Shown piece after piece: positions 52,700 through 62,055 of a stretch of DNA of 64,000 nucleotides. Each line of letters begins with the position of its first letter. The stretch's first letter is position 1. The position numbers were made by a program, and so were the translations under genes. The DNA is from Novosphingobium sp. (GTDB taxonomy: Bacteria > Pseudomonadota > Alphaproteobacteria > Sphingomonadales > Sphingomonadaceae), in the NCBI GenBank assembly GCA_024236235.1, contig JACKKV010000002.1:62001-126000 (forward strand), read 5' to 3'. The notes under the pieces were generated by a model. The model searched no databases. It was not told where the DNA came from and saw only the letters and a program-made list of their open reading frames with translations.

Positions 52700-53191
52700 A
52701 TGCGTTGGATTTTGTTGGCAGTTTTTGTGTTTCTCGCTGGCTGTTCGTCCGGCGATGCCTTGCCGTCTGATCAGGGGGCGTCATCCCAGCAAAAGCTGAA
52801 TCCGTTCCCCGACGCGGCTGAAGTTCGCTTGTTTGTTGAAAGCGGCGAATACCGGAATCAAGAGGCTGTATTTACTAATCCTGATGGCCAAAGCATGACA
52901 AAAGAGCAGCGGAAAGTTCTTGAAAATGCCATTTCCGTAAAGAGAATCGAGCCTGATCAAGCGTTCGCAGCTTGTTTTATCCCTCATCACTTTTTTCGAT
53001 ATTATGATGCTGTTGGCAAGCAATTGGGTGAGATCTCAGTTTGTTTCTGTTGTGCTGGCGTTCGCATCGACTCATCTGATCGGTCTGCGAAATTTGAAAT
53101 CGACGAGGACCATTACCTCGCCGCCGATTACGCCGGACTCGAGACGCTGGTTAAATCAATGGGCGAGCCAACCGACATTGAATGCGAGTAG
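52700..53191 (+). CDS. Small cysteine-rich lipoprotein, unknown function
   Basis: A 163-residue protein with a lipoprotein signal peptide (RWILLAVFVFLAGC) from ATG 52700. The mature part has ACFIPHHFFRYYD followed by ISVCFCCAGV, a pattern I have seen in uncharacterised secreted proteins but cannot name. Its base composition is lower in GC than the flanking ettA and smc genes, and it is alone on the plus strand between two minus-strand core genes, so it may be recently acquired. Confidence 0.75.
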   Translation: MRWILLAVFVFLAGCSSGDALPSDQGASSQQKLNPFPDAAEVRLFVESGEYRNQEAVFTNPDGQSMTKEQRKVLENAISVKRIEPDQAFAACFIPHHFFRYYDAVGKQLGEISVCFCCAGVRIDSSDRSAKFEIDEDHYLAADYAGLETLVKSMGEPTDIECE

Positions 53192-53201
53192 AACTGTATG
53201 T

Positions 53202-56200
53202 CTACTCCGCCGCCAGCAGCTGCTCCGCGCCGCCAAGGTCCACGCTGACCAGCCGCGAAATGCCCTTTTCGATCATGGTCACGCCGAACAGGCGGTGCAT
53301 CCGGCTCATGGTGACGGCATTGTGCGTGACGATCAGATAGCGGGTGTCGGTTTCGCGCTGCATGGCATCCAGCAGATCGCAGAAGCGGTCAATATTGGCG
53401 TCGTCCAGCGGCGCGTCCACTTCATCCAGCACGCAGATCGGCGCGGGATTGGTCAGGAACAGCGCGAAGATCAGCGCCACGGCGGTCAGCGCCTGTTCGC
53501 CGCCTGACAGCAGGCTGAGCGATTGCAGCCGCTTGCCCGGCGGCTGCGCAAAGATTTCAAGGCCCGCATCCAGCGGATCGTCCGAATCGACCAGCGCCAG
53601 ATGTGCCTGCCCGCCTTCGAACAGGCGCGTGAACAGGCGGCGGAAATGCTGGTCCACTTCCTCGAAGGCTGCGCGCAGCCGTTCACGCCCTTCACGATTG
53701 AGATTGCCGATCGAACCGCGCAGGCGATGCACCGCTTCGGCCAGTTCTGCCTGTTCGGCCGCGCTTTCGCCGTGCTTTGCCTCGATCTCGGAAAGTTCGT
53801 CAGCCGCAACGAGATTGACCGGGCCGATCCGTTCACGCTCTGCCGTCAGCCGGTCCATCGCGGCGGATTCATCGGTGGACGACGCAACGCTGGCCTCTTC
53901 AAAGGCAAAGCGCCCGGCCAGCATGGATGGCGGGCACTGGAAACGCTCGCCCGAAATGCGGCCCATTTCGCTGCGCCGCGCCTCCTCGTTTTCGGCTCTG
54001 GCGACTGCGCCCGCGCGCACTTCGCGGGCCGAGGCCAGCGCTTCATTGGCGTCGGCAAAAGCCTTGTCAGCCGCCCGCGCGGCTTCGCCTGCGGCATGTA
54101 CGCCCGCTTCGGCTTCGGCCAGTTCTGCGGCCAGGCGGGTGCGTACCGCTTCGCCTGCTTCGATCTCGGCAATCAAACTGGCCGGCTTCGCTGCGGTGAT
54201 CGCGCGTTCCTGCTCGATCTCCTCGAACCTTCGGGCCATGTCCGACAGGCGGCGGGTGGCATCGCCCGCGCGGGCCTGCCAGCCCTTGATATCGGCGGCG
54301 CGCGCGGCGGCGCGTTCGCGCGCCACGGCCAGAGCCTGATCATGCGCGGCAAGCTGGGCGGTGGCGCTTTGCAAGGTGGCCCGCGCTGCTTCATGCCGGG
54401 CCCGGGCCGCTTCCAGCATGGCCCGCCCGCTTTCCGGATCAGGCAGGGCGGAGAGCTTTTCCTGCGCTGCCGCCAGTTCCGCTTCGGCCTGCTCGCGCCG
54501 TGTCGCCAGTTCTTCCGCTGCCGCCGCGAGTTCTTCCAGCCGGGCGGCGGCCCGCTCGCGAGCGGCCTCCGCCTGATCGAGCGCGCGCAGCGCCGCCCGT
54601 TCCGCTTCGCCCGCCTGCATCACTTCGCGTTCCGCCGCCACCAGATCGCGCTGGAGCGTCGAAAGCGCCTCCTGCGCAATCACGCGGGCGGCGTCCTGTT
54701 CTTCGACCGCGCGGCGGGAGGAGGGGAGTTGGGCGTCGAGTTCGGCCAGCCGGTTCTCGGCCTCCAGCCGGGCCGCTTCCGCCGCGCCTTCGCCGCGCGC
54801 GATGAAGCCATCCCAACGGCGCAGGTGCCCCCCTCTGGTCACCAGCCATTCTCCGGCGGCAAGGGGGCGCTGATCGTCGCTGTCCACGACATGGACCAGC
54901 GCGAGCCGCGCCTCCAGTTCCGGCGGGCAGGCGGGCACGTGCGCCAGCAGGCTGTCCGCGACGCTGGCGCCCGGAGCAGAGCCTGCCCAGAAGCGGCCTT
55001 CGCTGTCCTGTGGGGGTAGGCCGAGCGGCGATCTGGCATCGCGCCCCAGCACCGCGGCCAGAGCGCGTTCATAGCCCGGTTCGGCGCGCACCCGGTCCAG
55101 CGCGGCCGGCAAGCCATGCTTGCCCGCCGCCTGTCGTGCCCGTGCGTCCCGGTCCCGCGTCAACGCAGCGTGTTCACGCTCGATCCCGGCCAGTTCGGCG
55201 CGGGCCGCGGCCAGCGCGTCAGCCGCTTCGTCGCGCGCGGCAGCAAGCACTTCCTTCTGGTCCTGACGCGCTTCCAGCCCGGCGCGCAATTGCGCCAGCA
55301 CAGCGGCGGCATCGTCCGCCGCCGCGCGCGCCGCGCTTGCCGTCTGTTCGAGATCGCCCTGCTGGCCAAGCGCGGCGCGGCCTTGCGCGAGGCGCTGGCT
55401 TTCGCCCTCGATCCGGGCGATCCGCGCGGCCCCTTGCGCAACCTCGGCTTCGGCCACACGCCATTCCGCTTCGACCCCGGCGTGATCGGCAGTGGCCTTG
55501 GCCAGCGCAAGCTCGGCGGCGCGGCTTGCGCGCTCCATATCCTCCAGCTTGGCGGCCAGCGCCGGGCGCGCCTTTTCATCGCCTTCCAGCGCGGCTTCGC
55601 TTTCGGCCAGTTCGCGTTCCAGCCGTGCCAGCGCTTCTGCCGCGTCGCGGGTCAGCCGGTCCGCTTCGCCGCGGTCCTGTTCCAGCCGCGCGCGTTGGCG
55701 GTCAAGGTCTGCCAGCCGCTGTTCCGCCGCTTCAAGCTGGCTGGTAAGCGTCGCCATGCGGTGGCCATGCGCGCTGGCATCGTCACGCCGGTCGGCCAGC
55801 GCATCGCGGGCCTTCGCCAGCGTTTCAGCGCAGGCCGCCTGCGCCGTTTGCGCGGCAGCGCTCGCCTGCTGGGTGCTGGTTACCCGATCTTCCGCAGCTT
55901 TCGCCTGTGACCGGGCCTCCTGCGCTGATGCCGCCGCGTCGCGCCAGCGGGCAAAGACCAGCCGGGCTTCGGCCAGCTGGATTTTCTCGGACAGCGCCTT
56001 GTAACGTTCGGCCTGCCGGGCCTGGCGGCGCAGTGACGCGATCTGGCTGTCCAGCCCGGCCATGATGTCTTCCAGCCGGGCCAGATTGCTCTCCGTCTGG
56101 CGCAGCTTGCTCTCGGCATCGCGGCGGCGAACATGCAGCCCGGCGATCCCGGCGGCTTCTTCCAGCATCTGACGCCGTTCTGCCGGTTTCGCCGCGATCA

Positions 56201-56627
56201 CCCCGGATATCTTGCCCTGGCTGACAAGGGCAGGGGAATGCGCGCCGGTGGCGGCATCGGCAAAGACCAGCGCGATATCCTTCGCTCGCACATCACGCCC
56301 GTTCAGGCGATAGGCGCTGCCCGCGCCGCGTTCGATCCGGCGGGTGACTTCCAGTTCCTCACGCTCATCCGTTTCGGCGTGCAGGACAACTTCGGCGAAA
56401 TCGCGGGGCGGGCGCTGCGCCGTGCCGGCGAAGATCACATCTTCCATCCCGCCACCGCGCATGGATTTGGGCGAGTTTTCGCCCATGACCCAGCGGATCG
56501 CTTCAAGCAGGTTGGATTTGCCGCAGCCGTTAGGGCCGACGATGCCGGTCAGCCCGGCTTCAATGCGCAGTTCGGCAGGCTCGACAAAGCTCTTGAATCC
56601 GCTGAGCTTGAGCCTGCTGATGCGCAT
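53202..56627 (-). CDS. smc: Chromosome segregation protein SMC
   Basis: A 1141-residue SMC ATPase. The N-terminal head has GPNGCGKSNLLEAIRWVMGE, the long Ala/Glu/Arg-rich coiled coils flank a hinge at about residues 500-640, and the C-terminal head has LSGGEQALTAVALIFALFL and VLDEVDAPLDD. It forms the condensin ring with ScpA and ScpB. It follows the DsbA-like genes on the same strand, 32 bases after the lipoprotein-type one. Confidence 0.96.
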   Translation of the reverse strand: MRISRLKLSGFKSFVEPAELRIEAGLTGIVGPNGCGKSNLLEAIRWVMGENSPKSMRGGGMEDVIFAGTAQRPPRDFAEVVLHAETDEREELEVTRRIERGAGSAYRLNGRDVRAKDIALVFADAATGAHSPALVSQGKISGVIAAKPAERRQMLEEAAGIAGLHVRRRDAESKLRQTESNLARLEDIMAGLDSQIASLRRQARQAERYKALSEKIQLAEARLVFARWRDAAASAQEARSQAKAAEDRVTSTQQASAAAQTAQAACAETLAKARDALADRRDDASAHGHRMATLTSQLEAAEQRLADLDRQRARLEQDRGEADRLTRDAAEALARLERELAESEAALEGDEKARPALAAKLEDMERASRAAELALAKATADHAGVEAEWRVAEAEVAQGAARIARIEGESQRLAQGRAALGQQGDLEQTASAARAAADDAAAVLAQLRAGLEARQDQKEVLAAARDEAADALAAARAELAGIEREHAALTRDRDARARQAAGKHGLPAALDRVRAEPGYERALAAVLGRDARSPLGLPPQDSEGRFWAGSAPGASVADSLLAHVPACPPELEARLALVHVVDSDDQRPLAAGEWLVTRGGHLRRWDGFIARGEGAAEAARLEAENRLAELDAQLPSSRRAVEEQDAARVIAQEALSTLQRDLVAAEREVMQAGEAERAALRALDQAEAARERAAARLEELAAAAEELATRREQAEAELAAAQEKLSALPDPESGRAMLEAARARHEAARATLQSATAQLAAHDQALAVARERAAARAADIKGWQARAGDATRRLSDMARRFEEIEQERAITAAKPASLIAEIEAGEAVRTRLAAELAEAEAGVHAAGEAARAADKAFADANEALASAREVRAGAVARAENEEARRSEMGRISGERFQCPPSMLAGRFAFEEASVASSTDESAAMDRLTAERERIGPVNLVAADELSEIEAKHGESAAEQAELAEAVHRLRGSIGNLNREGRERLRAAFEEVDQHFRRLFTRLFEGGQAHLALVDSDDPLDAGLEIFAQPPGKRLQSLSLLSGGEQALTAVALIFALFLTNPAPICVLDEVDAPLDDANIDRFCDLLDAMQRETDTRYLIVTHNAVTMSRMHRLFGVTMIEKGISRLVSVDLGGAEQLLAAE

Positions 56628-56659
56628 CCCGTTCGCGCCCCTTCAACCCGGCACGGGCA

Positions 56660-57418
56660 TTAGCGCGCCCCGGCCTGTTGCAGCGCGGCTTCGACATCGG
56701 GCCAGCCCTTGGCATCGAGCTTCGCGCCATTGAGGAGGAAGGAAGGCGTGCCTTCGATGTTCAGATCCTTGGACTGGGTGTCGGATTGAGTGACCAGCTT
56801 TTCGGCCACGCCCGGTTTGGCAAGGCAGCTTGCCGCCTGATCGCTGCTGATCCCGCGTGCGGCAAAGAAATCGGTCAGCCCTGCAGCATCGGCAATCCCC
56901 TTGTAACGGGTGGCCTGATCCGTGCTTTTCATCGCCGCTTCCACTTTCGGCCCGTTCGCCTGCACGGTGGTGACGATCTCTTTCAGGTTCGACCACACCT
57001 GGCCGCTGAGCGGATGATAGGCTTCAGGACCGCTGCAACGCACCAGCAGGTTCAGCGTCAGGTCCAGCCCGTCATGTATCTGGTTGCGCAGTTCAAAATT
57101 GACCGTCCCCTTGGCGATATATTTTTCGAACAGTGCGGTTTCCGCCTTTTCATAGAACTCCGCGCAATGCGGGCAGGTGAGCGAGGCATATTCGACCAGC
57201 TTGATCGGCGCATCGGGATTGCCGATGAGATGGCCACCCATTTCGGTTTCGGCCACCATATCTGCCCATGCCTTGCCTGCAGGCGCGGCAATCGGCGCCA
57301 CGGGATCGCCGTTCAGGCCCGCTGGACCGGATTCGCCCTTGTCCCCGCAGGCAGCAAGGCCAAGCGCAAGCGGGGCAAGCAATACAGCCATGGTGGCGCG
57401 AAAGCGGAAGCGGTTCAT
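56660..57418 (-). CDS. DsbA-family thioredoxin-fold lipoprotein
   Basis: A 252-residue protein with a lipobox (ALGLAACGDKG), a thioredoxin-fold domain with CPHC in ASLTCPHCAEFYEK and the cis-Pro loop IEGTPSFLLNG. It resembles the DsbA/BdbD-like oxidoreductases found before smc in alphaproteobacteria. Expected site is the inner or outer membrane facing the periplasm. Confidence 0.9.
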   Translation of the reverse strand: MNRFRFRATMAVLLAPLALGLAACGDKGESGPAGLNGDPVAPIAAPAGKAWADMVAETEMGGHLIGNPDAPIKLVEYASLTCPHCAEFYEKAETALFEKYIAKGTVNFELRNQIHDGLDLTLNLLVRCSGPEAYHPLSGQVWSNLKEIVTTVQANGPKVEAAMKSTDQATRYKGIADAAGLTDFFAARGISSDQAASCLAKPGVAEKLVTQSDTQSKDLNIEGTPSFLLNGAKLDAKGWPDVEAALQQAGAR

Positions 57419-57521
57419 GTGACGGTCCTTGTGAACGGGGAGGTGGAGGCTAGACCAAGGGTGGCGGCTCTCAAAGTCTGGCTTGGGCGGGCACCCGCTT
57501 ATTCCACAGAAATTGCGGGGC

Positions 57522-58217
57522 TCATGGTTTCAGCGCTGCGGCGATCGCGGGTTGCAGATCGGCCCAGGTGTGGACCTCTTCCAGCAGCGCATCGTTGATT
57601 ACGAAGCTGGGTGTGCCGGTAACGCCGGCCTGTTCAGCCCCGTCAGCGCTCAACTGCGCGATCCGGCGTGCCTCCCCCTCGTCCGACAGGCACTTTTCCG
57701 CCTGTGTGCGGGTATAGCCGCGCCTGCTCATGATCGTGAAGAAATCGAGATCGCCGGCGATGGCCCGCATTCGTGCGGCGAAAGTTCCGCTGGTCCAGCG
57801 CTGTTTGGTGGCAGGCCCCATCTTCGCCCATTTTGCCAGCCATTTGTCCTGATCGTGCAGGAAGGCTGCGTGATTGAGGAAGAATTTTTCCTTCGGCCCG
57901 CATTGCGCCAGCATGGTCGCTGCCAGATCCACCGGATTGCGGATGACCGGGCGAACCTCCACCGAAACGGCGCCGGGCGTGACATAGACGATCCGCAGGC
58001 CGGCTTCGGATTCCTTGGCATAGGCCGCGCAATGCGGACAGCTGTAGCTGACGAATTCGACCAGTTTCACCTTCGCGTCGGGATTGCCAAGCCGGTGGCC
58101 ACCCGCCGGGGTTTGCGCGATGACCGTGTTCCAGTTCATAGTTGCCGCCAGCGCAAGCGCGGCGGTGCAGAGGGCAAGGGCCGCGCGGCGCGCGATGCGG
58201 GGCAATCTGGCGATCAT
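57522..58217 (-). CDS. DsbA-family thioredoxin-fold protein
   Basis: A 231-residue secreted paralog of the previous gene. It has a signal peptide (AALALCTAALALAATMNW region), CPHC in VSYSCPHCAAYAKE and cis-Pro loop VTGTPSFVIND. It has no lipobox. It overlaps the DUF721 gene by four bases, so the two are co-translated. Confidence 0.9.
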   Translation of the reverse strand: MIARLPRIARRAALALCTAALALAATMNWNTVIAQTPAGGHRLGNPDAKVKLVEFVSYSCPHCAAYAKESEAGLRIVYVTPGAVSVEVRPVIRNPVDLAATMLAQCGPKEKFFLNHAAFLHDQDKWLAKWAKMGPATKQRWTSGTFAARMRAIAGDLDFFTIMSRRGYTRTQAEKCLSDEGEARRIAQLSADGAEQAGVTGTPSFVINDALLEEVHTWADLQPAIAAALKP

Positions 58218-58783
58218 CTTTCCCTGTCTTCTTTTTCAGTCAGGCTCCGGGCCAGCGATTCCAGCACGGTGCGCAATTCCGGGTCGCCGATGTCGCGCAG
58301 GCTGTCACCCAGTTCGATCGGAATGGGCTTGAGCGATGGCGGCGCGGCTTTGTGTCTTTCAGCATGCGGCGGCTTAACCTCACCTTGCCGCAGCTTGACC
58401 CGCGACACGGCATTGTAGCCGAAAAAGCGGTTCACCCGCTCGATAATCTCGGGGATCACATGCTGGATCAGCGGGGCATGGGCAGGCAGCACCACCAGTT
58501 GCAGGATACCTTCGTTCTTTTCCCCGGGTGGGAAGCGGATCGCTTCTGGCAGGCAGACGCGGGCATGATGCGGCCCGACGATTTCGGGCCAGCGCGAGAC
58601 CACGCTGGACTGGACGAAACCGAACCGGCGAAAGGCGGTGCGCCCGATCTGCGGCATCAGATCGCCGATCGCCCGTGCAGAGCCGCCGCGCGGCCGTTCA
58701 TATGGCTTCGCGTTCTTGCCGCGCGCCTTGCCGACGCGAACCGGCGGGGAGGGAGGATCGCTTTCCATTGCCGCTGCGCTCAT
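58214..58783 (-). CDS. DUF721 (DciA-like) protein
   Basis: A 189-residue protein whose middle (GRTAFRRFGFVQSSVVSRWPEI ... LRQGEVKP) matches DUF721, the family that includes the DnaB-helicase operator DciA. In alphaproteobacteria this gene often precedes DsbA-like genes. Its ATG is only 14 bases from the divergent mutY start. Confidence 0.85.
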   Translation of the reverse strand: MSAAAMESDPPSPPVRVGKARGKNAKPYERPRGGSARAIGDLMPQIGRTAFRRFGFVQSSVVSRWPEIVGPHHARVCLPEAIRFPPGEKNEGILQLVVLPAHAPLIQHVIPEIIERVNRFFGYNAVSRVKLRQGEVKPPHAERHKAAPPSLKPIPIELGDSLRDIGDPELRTVLESLARSLTEKEDRER

Positions 58784-58797
58784 GCCATAGGCGGGGC

Positions 58798-59844
58798 GTG
58801 ACCGCCAGCGCCTCCATCTCCGAATTGCTGCTCGCCTGGTACGGCCGCCATGCGCGCGCCTTGCCCTGGCGCAGTGCGCCCGGTTGCCCGCCGCCCGATC
58901 CCTATCGCGTGTGGCTGTCCGAAGTGATGCTGCAACAGACCACTGTGAGCGCGGTCAAGCCCTATTTCGAGCGGTTCCTGACGCGCTGGGGGGATGTGGA
59001 GGCGCTGGCCGCCGCGCCGGAGGAGGAGGTCATGGCCGCCTGGGCCGGGCTGGGCTATTACATCCGCGCGCGCAATCTGATCGCTTGCGCCCGCACCGTT
59101 GCGGCGATGGGGGGCTTTCCGGCGAGCGAGGCCGAATTGCGCGCCCTGCCCGGGCTGGGTGCCTATACCGCTGCCGCCATCGCGGCGATCGCGTTCGAAC
59201 AGCGCGCAGTGGTGGTGGATGCCAATGTCGAACGGGTTGTGGCGCGCCTCTTCGCCCTGGCCGAGCCGCTGCCGGGCGTGCGCAAGGCCATCCGCGCCTG
59301 TGCGGATCGGATAACCCCACAGCACCGGGCGGGCGACTTCGCGCAGGCGATGATGGATCTGGGGGCGACGGTGTGCACCGTGCGCGATCCGCGCTGCCTT
59401 GCCTGCCCGCTCGCGCAACATTGCCTTGGCAGGAGGAGCGGCGATCCCGCGCGCCTGCCGGTGAAGCCGCCGCGCAAGGCCCGACCGGAGCGGCAGGGCC
59501 GCGCATACTGGATCGAGCGGGGCGGATCGGTGTGGCTGGTACGCCGCCCGGGCAAGGGCATGCTGGGGGGAATGCGCGCCCTGCCTGACGACGGCTGGAG
59601 CGCGCGAGCGGATGGCGCCGGCCCGCCACCCTTGCGAGGACCGTGGCGGCCTGCCGGATCGGTTCAGCACATCTTCACGCATTGTGCGCTTACCCTGTCA
59701 GTCCTGCATTATGAGGGCGCGGATCATGCCGCGCTGGATGCGCAGGCGGGCGAATGGTGGCCGCTGGTGCGGCTTGATGAAGCGGGCTTGCCAACGGCCT
59801 TTGCCAAGGCGGCGGCGCGGGCAATGACTGGGGAGGACGGATGA
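58798..59844 (+). CDS. mutY: A/G-specific adenine glycosylase MutY
   Basis: A 348-residue base-excision repair enzyme that removes adenine opposite 8-oxoguanine. The catalytic Glu is in SEVMLQQT, the helix-hairpin-helix is LPGLGAYTAAAI, the catalytic Asp is in VVDANVERV and the 4Fe-4S ligands follow C-x6-C-x2-C-x5-C in CTVRDPRCLACPLAQHC. A C-terminal Nudix-like domain follows. GTG 58798 with GGCGGGG upstream is preferred. Confidence 0.94.
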   Translation: MTASASISELLLAWYGRHARALPWRSAPGCPPPDPYRVWLSEVMLQQTTVSAVKPYFERFLTRWGDVEALAAAPEEEVMAAWAGLGYYIRARNLIACARTVAAMGGFPASEAELRALPGLGAYTAAAIAAIAFEQRAVVVDANVERVVARLFALAEPLPGVRKAIRACADRITPQHRAGDFAQAMMDLGATVCTVRDPRCLACPLAQHCLGRRSGDPARLPVKPPRKARPERQGRAYWIERGGSVWLVRRPGKGMLGGMRALPDDGWSARADGAGPPPLRGPWRPAGSVQHIFTHCALTLSVLHYEGADHAALDAQAGEWWPLVRLDEAGLPTAFAKAAARAMTGEDG

Positions 59845-61151
59845 AAAAGGCCAATGGACAGGCACTGACGCGACGGCATTTCCTGGCCGCCTCTGCGCTG
59901 CTGGGGGCCAGCCTGCCGTTCGGTGCGCGGCTGGCCTTTGCCGGCGAAGGCGGCTGGGCCGGGGTGCGCGCCTTTGTCGAACGATATGTCGCATCGGGCA
60001 AGCTGGCCGGGGCGGTGGCGTCTGTCGGTTTCGGGCAGGACGAGGCGCAGGCCATTGCACGCGGCGCGAAAACGCTGGGGCAACGCGGCGCCGTGGATGC
60101 GGATTGCCTGTTCCGCATCTATTCGATGACCAAGCCGGTCACGGGCATGGCGGCGATGATGCTGGTGGACGATGGCGCCCTCTCGCTTGACCAGCCAGTG
60201 GCGGACATCCTGCCCCGATATGCGAAGATGCAGGTGCAGCGGGTGCCGGACGGATCGATTGACGATCTCGTGCCCGCCGTGCGGCCGATCACCATTCGTC
60301 ATCTGCTGACGCATACCTCCGGGCTTGGCTATTCGATCATTCAGAAGGGTCCGCTGAAAACCGCCTTCGTCAAGGCGGGGCTGGTGCCCGGCGCGATCAG
60401 CCGCCTGCCCATTACCGAACTGTTCGGCGCGCCCGATCGTGCACCCAGCCTGCAAGTGTTCGCTGACCGGCTGGCCGCCATGCCGCTGGTCTATCAGCCG
60501 GGCACGCGCTGGAGCTATTCCACCGGGCTCGACCTTTTGGGGCGGGTGATCGAGGTGGTTTCGGGCCAGCCCTTCGATGCATTCCTGCAGCAGCGCCTGT
60601 TCGATCCGCTGGGCATGCCCAGCACGTTTTTCCGCGTGCCACGCAGCGAGGCCGGGCGGCTGACCACCAATTACGGCGTGCTGAAGGGCATGCTGCTGCC
60701 GCTCGATCCGGCGGCGGCCTCCATCTTCCTGCAAGCGCCCGCGTTTCCCTTCGGCGGGTCGGGGCTGGTCAGCAGCCCGCGCGATTACGACCGGTTCCTG
60801 CGCATGCTGATTGGCGGCGGAGTGTTCGCGGGCAGGCGGGTGATGAGCAAGGCCGCGGTTGCGCTGGGCACGTCCAACCTGCTGCCTGAAGGCGTCAGCA
60901 CCAAGGGCACGCTGGCCAATGGCGGCGGCTTTGGCGCGGGCGGGCGCGTCGGGCTGGGCGCGGAAGCGGGAACCTTCGGCTGGGGCGGGGCGGCGGGCAC
61001 CATCGCCTTTGCCGATGTGGCGCGCGGATGGCGGGCTGGCCTCTATACGCAGTATATGCCATCAGACGCTTACCCGGTGCACAGCGAGTTTCCCGAAGTG
61101 GCGATGAGCGATGCGCTGCAACTCATAGGCAACAAGGCAGGCCGGACCTGA
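59841..61151 (+). CDS. Tat-exported serine hydrolase (beta-lactamase family)
   Basis: A 436-residue protein with a Tat signal (TRRHFLAASALL) and the serine hydrolase motifs SMTK (SxxK) near residue 95, YST in RWSYSTGLDLLG and a C-terminal WGGAAG in place of the KTG-like motif. The family includes esterases and D-amino-acid peptidases; a true beta-lactamase activity is not implied. ATGA overlap with mutY. Confidence 0.88.
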   Translation: MKKANGQALTRRHFLAASALLGASLPFGARLAFAGEGGWAGVRAFVERYVASGKLAGAVASVGFGQDEAQAIARGAKTLGQRGAVDADCLFRIYSMTKPVTGMAAMMLVDDGALSLDQPVADILPRYAKMQVQRVPDGSIDDLVPAVRPITIRHLLTHTSGLGYSIIQKGPLKTAFVKAGLVPGAISRLPITELFGAPDRAPSLQVFADRLAAMPLVYQPGTRWSYSTGLDLLGRVIEVVSGQPFDAFLQQRLFDPLGMPSTFFRVPRSEAGRLTTNYGVLKGMLLPLDPAAASIFLQAPAFPFGGSGLVSSPRDYDRFLRMLIGGGVFAGRRVMSKAAVALGTSNLLPEGVSTKGTLANGGGFGAGGRVGLGAEAGTFGWGGAAGTIAFADVARGWRAGLYTQYMPSDAYPVHSEFPEVAMSDALQLIGNKAGRT

Positions 61152-61153
61152 CG

Positions 61154-62029
61154 ATGAACACTCCGACAATGGGTTTTGCCGGCACGCCGATCGACCGTGC
61201 CGATCACATCCGCTCCGATCCGGCGCAGCTGGAAAGTCTGAAGGACTGGCGCGCGCGCCTGCTCAGGCTGGATGGGCTCGATCCGGTGCTGGATGCCGAA
61301 GGCGCGTTGCAATGGGGCACGCTGGCTGATTGTGCGCCCGATGCCGAACTGGTGTTCCTTGGCCTGCGCGACGGGCATGGCTGCTTTGCCGCCGTGCCCG
61401 AACAGGGTGAAGCCGGTCCGCTGCAGATGGGCAGCCGTGCCCGCGCGGCGATGGGGATTCTGGGGCCGGACGATCTGGCCGCTTATGGCATGGCGCGCAG
61501 CCTGGTCGACTGGCATGCGCGCCATCGCTTCTGCGCGGTCTGCGGCCAGCCGACGCAACCCGCCAAGGCCGGCTGGCAGCGCGATTGCGGTGCCTGCGGC
61601 GGGCAGCATTTTCCGCGCGTCGATCCGGTCACGATCATGCTGGTGGAACATGATGGCAGGCTGCTGTTGGGCCGCCAGCCGCGCTTCCCCAAGGGGTTCT
61701 ATTCAGCGCTGGCCGGTTTCGTCGAGCCGGGCGAATCGATTGAAGAGGCGGTGACGCGCGAAGTCCTGGAAGAAGCGGGCGTGAAGGCGCGCAAGGTTTC
61801 CTATGTTGCCAGCCAGCCGTGGCCGTTTCCGTCGCAGCTGATGATCGGTTGCCATGCCGAAACTGACGATCCCGCGCTGACGATCGATCGCACCGAACTG
61901 GAGGATGCGCGCTGGTTCAGCCGCGAGGAAGTGGCCGAGGCAATGGCGCGACGCGAAGGTGCGGCCTTTACCCCGCCACCGCCACAGGCCATTGCGCACA
62001 GCCTGTTGCACTGGTGGCTGGGACAGTAA
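61154..62029 (+). CDS. nudC: NAD(+) diphosphatase NudC
   Basis: A 291-residue Nudix hydrolase acting on NADH and on NAD-capped RNA. The zinc site is CAVCGQP with a second CxxC in CGACGG, the Nudix box is GFVEPGESIEEAVTREVLEE, and the NudC-specific SQPWPFPSQ is present. ATG 61154 is two bases after the serine hydrolase stop. Confidence 0.94.
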   Translation: MNTPTMGFAGTPIDRADHIRSDPAQLESLKDWRARLLRLDGLDPVLDAEGALQWGTLADCAPDAELVFLGLRDGHGCFAAVPEQGEAGPLQMGSRARAAMGILGPDDLAAYGMARSLVDWHARHRFCAVCGQPTQPAKAGWQRDCGACGGQHFPRVDPVTIMLVEHDGRLLLGRQPRFPKGFYSALAGFVEPGESIEEAVTREVLEEAGVKARKVSYVASQPWPFPSQLMIGCHAETDDPALTIDRTELEDARWFSREEVAEAMARREGAAFTPPPPQAIAHSLLHWWLGQ

Positions 62030-62055
62030 GAACCGGAGCGGGAGAGACGAGAGAG

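Noticed and set aside
53523..55019. Long plus-strand open frame inside smc
   Set aside because: It is antisense to the SMC coiled coil; the high GC and biased codons create long shadow frames. No motif is present.
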